Below are positions 45,140 to 56,500 of a DNA stretch of 64,000 nucleotides, piece by piece (within the stretch, counting starts at the first letter, position 1; each line of letters begins with the position of its first letter). The position numbers and the translations under genes were made by a program. The DNA is from Salvator merianae. Lineage: Eukaryota > Chordata > Lepidosauria > Squamata > Teiidae. The notes under the pieces are model-generated. The model did not search any database and was not told the DNA's origin. It saw only the letters and a program-made list of their open reading frames with translations. The stretch lies in NCBI GenBank assembly GCA_003586115.2, contig QVOM02000119.1:47455428-47519427 (forward strand). Direction: 5' to 3'.

Positions 45140-46055
45140 TAGAGAACTAGAGGAAAAATAATACAAAAAAATTATCCCAAACATCCCTACTGACTACCAC
45201 AGAAAGTGTTGTAGGGGCATAAGTCCTAATCACAGTAGGAAAATGGCCCAAAGAGATTCAAGAGGTGGGAAGGTTGCTTTCTAGGGCTACTGGACAATAG
45301 GAATTTACACAAAAGATTTTATTTTAGTTGTATAATGTCTAGTAAACATGAGAACTGAAGCCCAAGGCGCTATGATACAGTTCTTCACTAAACCAGATCT
45401 GTTGCTGTCCCCAGACAGAATAGGTTCTCTGTCTAATGGAAGCTGCATCTCTAGATGCGTTTGAGAGCCACTGTTGCATAGCAGCTTGATTGCTACTGAT
45501 ATCACCATGATCCTTTATGATTGCCTTTGACCAGACCAACTATATAGGCTAGGGCTACATTCATTCCTCGCTGAGATCCCCTTTGTTTGGACAGATAGCA
45601 GTCAGTACTGAGAAAAATGCACGGAAAAGTGCCACACGGAGGCATGGGGAGGGATCCGGATAGAAAAAGGTTAATTAAATTCCTTTACCTCCACTGAACA
45701 CTAAGGGGCTAACAAATCTTCAAAGAAGAGGACAGAGAAAAAGACAGGGTAAATAGAAAAGGAAAAAAAAGAAAAATGCCCCCTTTATTACTAGGCACAG
45801 TATTAGCCAACAAGCAGCATATGCCTGAGGTCTCACCCTAAAAGAATATCAGCAAGTCTATGCAATCTTCCTACTGAATGAAGAAAGAAGACTAATCCCA
45901 GAGTGCAAGAAACAACAGTCGCAGATTAAAGCAAAAGGATAAGGGATGTATCCCAGAAATACACTGATACACTCATCCCTAATTTGGATCTTCTGAGGAT
46001 TTTAATTAAAAATTCTGATTATTATTCAAACATAATTTAAAAAATCTAAAGAATT
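45140..46055. other. Intronic sequence, nothing recognised
   Basis: Rest of the intron between exons 7 and 8. No splice-flanked open segment or clear element was seen. Confidence 0.4.
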
Positions 46056-46059
46056 TCAC

Positions 46060-46192
46060 CTTGTGTCCAGTCCTGGAAACAAGTTGTGTGAAATGAGGTC
46101 GTGGGCTAATAGAGACATTGAGTTGTGCTCTTTCCAGCAGTTGTCGCTGAGCAAATACCATCAGTGGAGTCACTTGCTCTGTGTATCTCTCA
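46060..46192 (-). CDS. CFAP54: CFAP54-like exon 7
   Basis: 133 bp, phase 2 to 0. The acceptor is TTTTCTAG; the donor is CAAG|GTGAAA. The peptide runs HERYTEQVTPLMVFAQRQLL, then ERAQLNVSISPRPHFTQLVS and RTGHK. The histidine is split with exon 6 (CA|T). It is separated from exon 6 by an intron of only 84 bp. Confidence 0.9.
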
Positions 46193-46276
46193 CTAGAAAA
46201 AGGCAGATAGACTTTGAATCCAAAACTAATTTTTAAAACAAAACATTCTTTCCCTCAGATCACATACATTACTTAC

Positions 46277-46500
46277 TGTGTAATTGTATTAAACTGCATG
46301 GCTATGTATACTAGTGATTCCCACTTCTTCAAATAGAACAGAAGCTCAAGAGTTCGCAGAATCAAGCTGTATACTCCTTGCAAATCAACAATTGTGACAT
46401 CGTCAAATGGATATTCAAATGAAAGATTAGAACCACCTTCATCATCAGCAATGCTTCCTACGCAGCTTGGAACACAAAAATCTCCTTCAGGTTCAATAAT
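46277..46500 (-). CDS. CFAP54: CFAP54-like exon 6
   Basis: 224 bp, phase 0 to 2. The acceptor is AATTTTAG; the donor is ACACA|GTAAGT. The peptide runs IIEPEGDFCVPSCVGSIADD, EGGSNLSFEYPFDDVTIVDL, QGVYSLILRTLELLFYLKKW, then ESLVYIAMQFNTIT. The acidic stretch (GDF...DDEGG) followed by hydrophobic helices is notable. Confidence 0.9.
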
Positions 46501-46504
46501 CTAA

Positions 46505-47590
46505 AATTTAAACAAAGAAAATTCTAGCAGATGATCCCACTTGTTTTTGCTAAGTCCAAATTTTGAATCAGTGTCTCCCACAGATATTGAGAACAAGGAC
46601 TTGCTTAAGCAACCCTTCAGGATAGGACAGATTAGAATCAACTTATTAAACATGCTGTACACATGCAATATCATTACACAATATCATTACACACTTCACA
46701 CATTAATTTTAAAAAGCCATATACTTTACATTATTTTAGAAAAGGAAAATGACATGAAGACCAACTAGAAAATATTAAGATACAAACGTGGAAAATATAC
46801 ATGTTCTTTTAATACCCATGTAAAGCAATACAAACTGTACAATAAATAATAGTTCAAAAGTTCATTTGTCTAAACATTTCATAGCTCGGTGCAGAACAGA
46901 AATATAATTGAATAAATATAGATCACATTAATCATCATCATTATTGTTATTCCCCCAGTGGACACTACATTTATATGGTGGGTGATCTGTGTGCTACAAT
47001 GAAGCAGAGGATTATGTTGGAGGGTCACCCAAAACATAATGACCTCTGCTAGGGAGTCAGACAAAATGTGTCCCATATTCACCAAAGATGGTGAAAACCA
47101 GAAAAATGAATCCTATATCAGATGAGTCCCAGGTCAACAAGGACCACATCAGGTATTACGATTACCAAGACATCTGCTCAGTAGAATACAGGACCCAAGA
47201 TCTTTAGCTGAGCAACCAGGACTCAAGACAGTTGCAGAAAATAAAAAAAAATTATGACCTTCTGCTTCAGGTCAAAACCATCAAAATAAGGATAGTAGAG
47301 AAGAATGTATGAAATCTGGCAAGAATATCTTCCAGACTCAGAAATCCCTGAACAAGCAAATCAGAGTCACCCTATAATGAAAAGCAACATCTTTACTGAT
47401 ATAAAACTAAAGGAACTTTAGCAAAACACTCAAGGAACTAGTGGGAGGAGCCATATTTCTCAGCTGAAGAAGCAAGGTCACTTTGAGTGAGGACTTCATT
47501 TGAAAAAGGTTGCTGTGCTGTGACCAAGATAACAGAAGTCTGGCAGGGGAATCTGGAAGGATAACGGCTGGTGAGTTTGTGGAGTGGATC
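46505..47590. other. Intronic sequence, nothing recognised
   Basis: Part of the intron between exons 5 and 6. No coding relic or RNA gene was seen. Confidence 0.4.
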
Positions 47591-47599
47591 TTCTGTGTT

Positions 47600-47893
47600 T
47601 TGAAGAGAAGGCCACTGGCCTGGATGACTTTATGAAAATGTTGGACAAATTCATGGAGGATAGGTATATCAAATGTTACTAGAATGGATACCTGGGTACA
47701 GTCTCCACGTTGGAGAGACAGGCAAGATGTTTTTAAAGGCCATTTGCAGCGAGTTAAGAGCAGGTAACTGTTTCATCCTTGTCTTCTTGTTGAGAATGCC
47801 CAGAAGTAAATGGTGGGCCATGGCGTGACACAGGATCCTGGACTAGATGGGCTGTGGCCTGATCCAGTAAAGCTTCTCTTATGTTCTTATGAA
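47600..47893 (+). mobile_element. CR1-like LINE 3' untranslated end
   Basis: It begins near the C-terminal coding end (ATGTTGGACAAATTCATGGA) and continues with CCTGGGTACAGTCTCCACGT, CTGGACTAGATGGGCTGTGG and a TTATGTTCTTATG tail. The same 3' end occurs at 51480-51731. It is antisense to the gene. Confidence 0.8.
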
Positions 47894-48342
47894 CAAGAGT
47901 TGCCAGAAAATTCTCACCATCTTTAATGGATTCAGAGCACACTGTGCATGGCTCCTCAGCAAAGACTCATCTGGTTTAGGTAGCTTTCAGCACAGAACTT
48001 TGTTTCACTGTAGTACACAAGCCCATATCAGATCAAGTTTGTGCCCATTATTTTTATTAATAATAATATCATCAGCAACAAAAACAATAATAATGTAAGA
48101 CAAAGATGAAAAAGATCACATAAAAGCAGCAAATACCACTTTTGCAAAAAGAACTGAGGAAAGAATGAAACACCTAATCTGTAGCTATATGAAGACAGAA
48201 CATGCCAGTAAGAAGTATACTTTACAATTAAACAAGAATTGGTGGAACCACAAGCCCAAAAATGAATCCTATGTTTTTTGAAAGAATTCAAATGTTAGAA
48301 TACCAACACAGTCATAAGTATCTATTAGATTGCATGCAAATA

Positions 48343-48404
48343 CAGCACAACAACAATAACAACAGCAGCAGTAGTAGTAATAATTATAATAATTATAATA
48401 ATGC
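48343..48404. repeat. Compound trinucleotide microsatellite beside a splice donor
   Basis: The plus strand runs (ACA/ATA)n, then GCA units, then GTA units, then (ATAATT)/(ATA)n. On the minus strand this tract starts about 8 bases into the intron after the exon 5 donor at 48413-48412. Confidence 0.9.
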
Positions 48405-48413
48405 AGTTTATAC

Positions 48414-48641
48414 CTTGACAGAATTAGAAGCCTGGAGATCAACAATCATGTCAAGCAATGCATCTGATGCCATGTAATATGGAAGCCATATTGCATTATA
48501 AAAAACATCCTTGGTAATAGGAAATGGGGCATGAAAAGATGAAGAATGTTTAATAATTGATTGCACTTCTTGACTATAGTTCCAAAGGTCTCGGCACACA
48601 TTTTGAAGCAATGTCCAGTGAGCACCACGATGCGCAATAAC
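48414..48641 (-). CDS. CFAP54: CFAP54-like exon 5
   Basis: 228 bp, phase 0 to 0, 76 codons, the largest exon here. The acceptor is AACCCAG; the donor is CAAG|GTATAA. The peptide runs VIAHRGAHWTLLQNVCRDLW, NYSQEVQSIIKHSSSFHAPF, YNAIWLPYYMASDALLDMIV, ending DLQASNSVK. The aromatic-rich start directly continues exon 4 (HFAKVFLHFRRAV). Confidence 0.9.
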
Positions 48642-48649
48642 CTGGGTTT

Positions 48650-51080
48650 ACAAAGCATCACAATACCAACTTGAGTAGCTACAACTCTTAGTGTAATCAA
48701 CATTAAACCATCTTTTATTATGTTAAATCACAAAGCACTTTAATAGTGAATGTGCTTACCACAGAGTTGATATATTGAATAAATTCCTTTATATTTTTAA
48801 GCTTAAGACTGGAATGTTCATCTGTATGTATTTACGTTTGTACACGGTAGGAATAATAATAAATTATAATATATTATTAACAGTGAAATCTCAGTAATAT
48901 TCTAAGGTTGCACCATACGGAGGACGTCACGTAAAGAAAAAAAAAATTGAAAAGAAGGCTGTCCCTTTGTGAACAAACGTGTGCTGCTGTAACTACGCAA
49001 ATTTTAGACCTGCTCTGCAAATTTTAGACCTTTTGGATATAAAAACTCTTCCTTCCCCAGGTGTAGCCCTGTAAATGAGGAGAGAAATATCAGCCTTCCT
49101 CACTGGTGGTAAACAGGAGAACATTTAATCACTACCTTCACAACACATTTGTCCAGAGCAGACTTAGTAGAACTTAGATGATTCTTCCACCATAGATATG
49201 CTGTCCTGACCTTCATGCAGTTGTTTAGCATTTGTTCTAGTCTGCTTATTAGGATTTTTGTATTGTCTTTTGTTATTTTTTTAACTATATATTGGTATGA
49301 GCAATACTAAGAATATTCCTGGAATTCAAGTCGTAATTTGCCAACATCAATTCTTTTGCTTTATATTTATCTGCTAAATCAGATGATTAGTCTCCAAGTT
49401 TTTATCAACCCTAATATTCTACCTTTATATTGACCATATGAAGTAATTGTATTATTTGTGCTTGATAATGGTTGCACAGAAAATAAGAAACAATGCATTG
49501 GGTTGGGGAATACATTATGTATACAGACTAATGTTTTAATCCTAGGAAAAAACTGAAATTCCCCTCTGATTCTAAGCTAAATTAACATATAATAATAACC
49601 CTTCAAAAAAAGAGGGAATGGCCATGAAACATGAAGGTATTTATAGTTCACATATGCACAAATGAAAATAAATTAATATCAAGAGTAAATCATGGGTAGG
49701 CTGGAAATTTTATAACTAAGCAAAGAAAATAATTTACCCAATAATTCTCTGAATGTCATAATTTTCAATACAAGTTAAAAATATATATTATTTTCTAGTG
49801 TCCCTTGCCTTTACTTCCTACATGTTCTAATACATTTCATGATAGTATGAATGGGTATGAAATGGTAGTAGAACACAGTTTTTAAGCCTATGTAGAATTA
49901 GGCTTTACCCACTGGAATGATACAGACTAAAGAAGATTTTAAGTTCAGCATCAGGGCCATCCAGAAAGGCAATAAAGTGCAGGACAGGAATGTATTTACT
50001 GAATTATGAAAATAAAGCAAAAACCAATAAAAATTCATGAAGTCCACTTTATAATATTATTGTAACATTAAAATAAGTTTTTAAAATGATGCTGAAAATA
50101 AGGGTTGACATCTGTTTCATCAATCTCAGTCAGCATGGCTAATGGTCAGAGAAAATGAGAGCTATAATGCAACAACCACAGGCATAGAGGATAACAGGTT
50201 AGTCCTCCCTCACTAAGCAAATGCAGTAAGAGAAATCAGAAAACATTAATGAAGAATAGTCTTCTTACTGCAAATTTCAATTATATAAATTATTAACAAG
50301 GCAGTATTCCTTGCTGAGAAAAAAACTTTTCCTTGTATAAGCAACTATCTGCTCAAAAATTGTTTCTCGGTCTGATTTCAGCTTGAACATACACTCAGCA
50401 ATTGCTAGTTAGTCATCACCATTTCTGCAATTTCTTCCAGTGATGACACCTAGGAAGAGCCCAATGTTGCCAGCCCTTTAACCTGATTAAAGTAGATAGC
50501 TGCCAGTCCCAGCCTTGACTGCATTATCACCTATGACCCCTATTTCTGTTCTGATGCTACCAGAAAAATTTCTGATAGGCCATGCAGGAATGAGTGTGTT
50601 GCACTGGAGAATGATGGTTGCCCTCACATTCCAGGCTCTCTAGTCATCCCGAAGGATCATTTTTTACAAGTGAAAATGTATCATTATTTCCTCTTGTTCC
50701 CACGTTATGCGAGCAAAAGAAAAAGTATGCAACTGAAGATATTTTATTTAGCTTCTGACCAGCACTAAAAACAGTGAATAAATAATGCTAAAAAATTATT
50801 TCTTGAAAATCTCTATTCTTTCTAAACCTGATCCTGACTATTCAAAACAATGTAGAAGTGGGGTAAGTTAAGAGTGAGAAATGTATGCCATTGAATGACC
50901 AGACAGTTGCCTGTCAAACTTTCCTAAAACCCTGCTTTGAGGTCCACAAAAAAACTAGGTGAAAAGCTAGGAACACCTCCTCCTCAATGACTCTTTCAAG
51001 CAACTCTGTTAAATAAACAAGCAAACTTCTCGGCTGTTATCTGGAATAGAAGAATTACTGAAAGTATAAGAAATTAATTT
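48650..51080. other. Intron between exons 4 and 5, mostly unclassified
   Basis: A short LINE-like 3' piece may lie at about 50125-50203 (CAGCATGGCTAATGGTCAGA ... GCAACAACCACAGG). Otherwise I see no coding relic or RNA gene. Confidence 0.35.
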
Positions 51081-51084
51081 TCCT

Positions 51085-51735
51085 GTTGTCACCTACTGAA
51101 GCTGGTCACCTCATCTCAGAAAGGATATTGTGGAACTGGAGAAGGTGCAGAAAAAGGCAACCAGAATGATCAAGGGGCTGTAACACCTTCCTAATGAAAT
51201 CAGGATGCAACGCCTTGGCCTCTTCAGCCTTGAAAAGCGGCGTTTAAGAGGAGATCTGATTGAAGTTTATAAAATCATGCACGGTATGGATAAGGTGAAT
51301 AAAGATAAGTTTTTTTCTCTCACACACAACACTAGGACCAGGGGACACTCTCTGAAGCTGATGGGTAGGAGAGTTAGGACTGACAAGGGGAAGTATTTTT
51401 TCACCCAGAGGGTCATCGGTCTGTGGAATTTATTACCGGATGAGGTGGTGACAGTCATCAACCTGGACAGCTTTAAGAAGGGATTGGACAGATTCATGGA
51501 GGTCAGGTGTATCAATGGCTACTAGAACAGATGCCTAGGTATTGCCTCCAGGTTGGAAAGACAGGCAGAATGTCTGTAAAACCATTTGCGGGGAGTCAAG
51601 AACAGGTGAAGGTTCTGCCTTTTATTCTGCTTGAGAACGCCCAGAAGCAATTGGTGGGCCACTGTGTGAAACAGAATGCTGGACTAGATGGGCTGTGGCC
51701 TGATCCAGCAAGGCTCCTCTTATGTTCTTATGTAA
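51085..51735 (+). mobile_element. CR1 LINE 3' end with open C-terminal ORF2 relic
   Basis: The relic includes ELEKVQKKATRMIKGL upstream of a stop, then a 106-codon open stretch at 51205-51525: MQRLGLFSLEKRRLRGDLIE, IMHGMDKVNKDKFFSLTHNT, FTQRVIGLWNLLPDEVVTVI. It ends in a 3' UTR with GGACTAGATGGGCTGTGGCC and TTATGTTCTTATG. The endonuclease and RT core are absent. It lies about 50 bases from exon 4, antisense to the gene. Confidence 0.9.
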
Positions 51736-51780
51736 CTTCTTGAAACATTAAAAATGTTAATTCAAGATAGCAGTACATAC

Positions 51781-51941
51781 CACAGCTCTTCTAAAGTGCA
51801 GAAAAACTTTAGCAAAATGGTCCTGCATAGAAGTATAACACTGAGCTCGTTCACGTTCCTTTACAGTAACATAGCCTTGAGGCAGTCGAGGACTGTCTTT
51901 TTCACTCATCTTAGTGCTGGACACAGAAGAGGTGTGAGGAT
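51781..51941 (-). CDS. CFAP54: CFAP54-like exon 4
   Basis: 161 bp, phase 1 to 0. The acceptor is TTGGTTTCAG; the donor is TGTG|GTATGT. The peptide runs PHTSSVSSTKMSEKDSPRLP, QGYVTVKERERAQCYTSMQD and HFAKVFLHFRRAV. The serine-rich first part continues the linker encoded by exon 3. Confidence 0.9.
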
Positions 51942-51944
51942 CTG

Positions 51945-53375
51945 AAACCAAAGGAAATTATCACTGAATTGAAGAAGGAGCAGATTTTCAAAGACTCTAG
52001 AGTTAGTAATAAATTTCCATAGCTAGCAGAACAAAAAGTATGAGCATCTTTTCATTACACAGTTTTATTCACTTGTCAAAATTTAAGGAATTGTTGGTAA
52101 ATCAAAGGAACTCAAGTTGATTGCTATTGTAGATCTAAGATACAATTTTAACCTGCCTTGACTTTCAAGAGAAAAATATCAGCTTTCTCTATGTCATGCC
52201 GTTTGGCTGCTGTGACACTTGCTCATCATTTTTTCATTTCATTTTTGCAACAACAATGAAGTATTCAAGCAACAGAAGACTGTTTCCCAAAACATCTAGA
52301 TACAACAAAAATTCTAAAATGCATATTAAATCACTTTGGCTTTCATTCTAACTGAATAATCTGTAAATCCATAATTCAAATAATATAATATTAATATAAT
52401 TCTTATTTTGACTTCCCTTGAAGCTTTTGGTGAAGGGCAGAATATAAAACCAAAAGAAAGAAAGTAATCAGTCAATTCAAGAATACATTTTGGTAGAAGA
52501 AAATAATAATAATACAGAAATTGGTAGAAAAATCTAAACTGGTCATCTGACCTGGTATCTTTGGGGTACAATACTCCCAGCTGATATTTTCTATAGGAAA
52601 AGTGTGTCACATGCTGTAAGATTCAACTTGGGAGCTTCATGGGACAAGTAACAGTTCTGATACAGCTTAGCTGGCTAAAAAAAAGAAGCTAAAAGCAAAT
52701 CAGGACAGCTAGCAAAGGTTTCCATGAGATTGTATGGAAACCAACCATCTCTTTTATTTATTTTTTATCTAGTTTCAACAACAGGATAAATTCTACCATT
52801 ATGCAGTGTAAGACACTGCTTAATGCAAGGATACTGAACAAAAAAATTAATTATTTGATTTATTAGGGTATGAAAAGTCTGGACTGGATTTTCTCCATTG
52901 GCTACCCAAATGTCCTAGATACTCCACTTTAAGTAGGGGGAAGATGCATTTGCTGCTTGTCTTGGTTATCAAAGACCAACCTCACTGAACACTAATTAAG
53001 TGGTACTTGGCAGCACCTGTCAGATTATGTTCAGCTTCTTCTCTTCACACCCTCATATACAGATGGATTTCCTGAGCTGCTCCTTCACTTTGATTTTAAA
53101 ATCATTGTACATAAATGTATATTTGATGTATACATGATCTTCAAATGGATGATTTGATGCTGCTTTGCTTGCTGACAGCTTATTTCACTTTCAGTATCTG
53201 GTCTTCTCAAGCCCTCAGATGAAACAACTGAGAAAATATAATACTAGGTTGACAGGGACCCATGATAGTTCCTTCTGGAGAAACTACCAATAGATAACAT
53301 ATTTGCAAGGAATCCTCCCATTTTAGCTCAAAACTTGCTCAACAACTGACAAACATCTGACCAACATATAGGAAC
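51945..53375. other. Intron between exons 3 and 4, nothing recognised
   Basis: No splice-flanked open segment, RNA gene or clear transposon relic was seen. Confidence 0.4.
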
Positions 53376-53379
53376 CCAC

Positions 53380-53577
53380 CTGAATCTGGGATAGAAGATA
53401 CTTGAGACAAATCAATAGTATCCACCATGGTATCATTTTCAGAGGATGAACAATTACTGTAGTCAGGCAGAATACTTGAACTGGAACCTGTGTCCAAAGA
53501 AGATGTCTGCAATGCTTGGTCAGAAGCACATATGGAAGGATGAGAGTCGAAGACAAGGGAAGGTGTATCAAATGTGT
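53380..53577 (-). CDS. CFAP54: CFAP54-like exon 3 (serine/aspartate-rich linker)
   Basis: 198 bp, phase 1 to 1. The acceptor is CTTTGCTCAG; the donor is TCAG|GTGGGT. The peptide runs TFDTPSLVFDSHPSICASDQ, ALQTSSLDTGSSSSILPDYS, NCSSSENDTMVDTIDLSQVS and SIPDS. About a third of residues are serine, with many acidic ones, so it is probably a disordered linker between helical parts. The symmetrical phase would allow in-frame skipping. Confidence 0.87.
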
Positions 53578-53579
53578 CT

Positions 53580-56500
53580 GAGCAAAGAAGAGCAAGGATG
53601 TCTTGACTTGCAATGAACTGCTAGCTAGAATATTGAGGGCAAATATTTTCTAGACTCCTGCCTATTCAAAGACATGACTAGAACGCAGTCTCAAGGAACA
53701 GTGTAAAGTTCTACCATTGAGCACAGATTTTAAAGCTGAACACTCAAGACTGCCATCTTTGTCCACAACTTCAGATTCCCTAAAGGCACACAGCTGGCAA
53801 GATCAATTATGTAAAATGGAAAAAGGACCATCTGATATAGTAGTCCCCAAATAAAAGTATTCTGGCTAGGAGATATAACAATAAAGCACAGATGCCCTAT
53901 TTTCCAGGCAAACTGGAAAGCTGAAATCTCAGAAGGGAAATACTGAATTAAATAAAGAAGCAGATCAACATATGCTGTATTGTCCTGAATCATCTGCAAT
54001 GTTCTTTGTTTAAGAATTTATGGACACTTTGAGGAATTCATGAGCCATTTTGTTAGATACACTGTTAAGAAAGAATCTGATGAGCCTAACTATCCTAAAC
54101 AATAAACAAACTGCTACTTGACCTTCATATAATACAATTTTTCTCCACTTATCCAACACAATGTCTTGCCAAATTGAAGCATTAAAAAATATTAAGAGAG
54201 CCATTTGTTTAGTGATAACAGATGCAAACTACAAATAAGAAAAGAATCAAACACATAAGATTAACAAATAGGCAGCTGATTTTCTAAGAAAGCGCACAAA
54301 CAATAATGCAAATTAGTCAGCCAAGTAGAGAAACACAGTTATCAAAAGTTACAACATATCACTTTTTCAAATATTTAGCATAAAAAAATCATTTGAGTAA
54401 GAACTGCATTGAAGCTCAGGAACAATGCTGATCAGAATGAAAAACAACAACAAAAAGGAACAGATGTTCAGACTAGAGAAGAATATTCAAGTTGGTGAAA
54501 GGTGAAATAGATTGTTCTCTTAAGAATCTCAAAAATAAGGAACAAAATCACCCTTCTCCCATTCATTAACGCAGGACTAATTAACCCCTATTTGCAAGCT
54601 TCATGAAGCTCTTCAAGCTTCCAGCCTTCAAAGCCACTACTGGATTTCATAAGCAGAATTATACAACATCTAGGACTCTCATGTAAACTGCTTCCTCTGT
54701 GATCATTATTTAATAAGCATTAGATAAAACACCTTTTATTGAATGAAGCATGAATATGGCCCTAAAATTAGATGACATTTGGCCTCCTGATCCAAGGACA
54801 AACAAGATAATTTAAACTACTGTTTGCCAGGACTATGTCCTGCTATTTACAAAGCTTCCAAACAAACTCACTGATGCCTTCAACGTAAAGGGTGATTATT
54901 ATTCTCTTGAAAACCACACAAAAATGACAGGATGAACCTAGAAGAACTATCAGTCCCTAAAATTTCCATTGCAAAAGTGATAAAACATTTGGAATTGTAC
55001 TGGTCTTGACATTTTTGCTTAAGAGGAAAGCACAAAAGAAACAACCAAAAGGGATTAGGTTCACAGCGCGCTCTCAAAATTCACTTGTGTTCATAGGCCC
55101 AAAATGATAGGCAGCCCAACTTAAATGATACAGCTTAGGCTGGAATTGCTAACATTTTTGGAATGTGGATAATGTCCACCATTCTCCTATCTTATGTGGA
55201 GACATGGGTAGGTGTAACCATCACACATAAGACTGGACTAATGGAGACAAATACTTGGTTGGACAAAGAGATTTTAGCTAGGGATTAATTACTCCACTAG
55301 GAGTAGTTTGGCAAAGCAACAAACTAGTTATGGAGATTTTGTGTATGCTCTATCTATAGTCTTTCTGTGTACTGATTTAGGTTAGAAATTTTTTGATATA
55401 GTATGAATAGTCTCTTAAATCAATTTAACTGTAAATAGTTTCTTTCCTATAGCATTTATGTCTTATCAAAAGGACTATTCCACAGTCCAGCAGAATCTCT
55501 AGATATATGGGATTTAGAGTTATGAGTCAAAATATTTACAGATTAAAAGCAGATTAAAAAAAGCAGAATCAAAATTAAAAATGGAAAATATGTTGTTTTG
55601 ACATTTAAATAAGAATTTTGTAACAGACAATCAGAGCCAAATCACAAATTAGAATTCATCACAATCCTCAAAGTAAGATAGATAGCATTGGGTTTAAGAA
55701 AACAGATAAAAAATAGGTGTATCTAGAAAAAAAGAATCAGGGAAATGGCCTTGTGGCTTAGACTATACCAACAGAAGAAGGGATACAGGTTAAACATTGG
55801 AAAAGGACAAATCATAACAAGACAGACTGATAATTACTGGATGAGATGAACAGAACAAATTTTCTGAAAGTGCTCCCTGAATATAATTTGAAATCAAACA
55901 CATCTAGTTATGTGTTCTAATTTTATTTCAGCACACTCAGAAGTCAACTGTGTTGGATAACAGGTTGTAAAACTGAAAAAGCAGGATCTGTACATGCAAA
56001 TTAAGTTTATATTCCACATTTCTGTTCACTTCCAAACCCATGAAGCTGCTCGACAGCATTAAAAGCTACAACATTGGTTCCATCCCTAGATAAGCCCCAA
56101 TCACCAAAAGCCATTCTATTTTTTTTAAAAAAAACAACAACTTTAATGTCATTCCAAATCAAATATAAATTTTAAATATTTTAGCTGAATATTACTGATA
56201 AATGTCCAAAGCTCTTGTGAATGAAAAAGACAGGTACTTACCATGAATATTTTTTCTAGTTGGGAACAGATAAAGCATTCCTGATAGACAGGTTCTCTTT
56301 CAGGTCTACCAAAGGAAGGCAAGGAAATATGACTGAGATGTTTTGTTTTGTTTGTCTTGACCAAGCAAGACGGAGGAAAAGTAATAGACAAGAAAGGTAT
56401 AGAAGCAAATAGTCAGGGATGTACATGCCTTGGACAGAAGAAAGAAAAACAGTGGTTGTATGATCTGGATCAGATGTCAAACAGAAAGAAGGTTTATGGT

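Noticed and set aside
48051..48404. CRISPR-like or satellite array
   Set aside because: The repetition is simple trinucleotide microsatellite without spacers or unit structure.
51205..51525. 106-codon open frame as an additional exon near exon 4
   Set aside because: It is on the opposite strand and matches the CR1 C-terminal region followed by a CR1-type 3' end.
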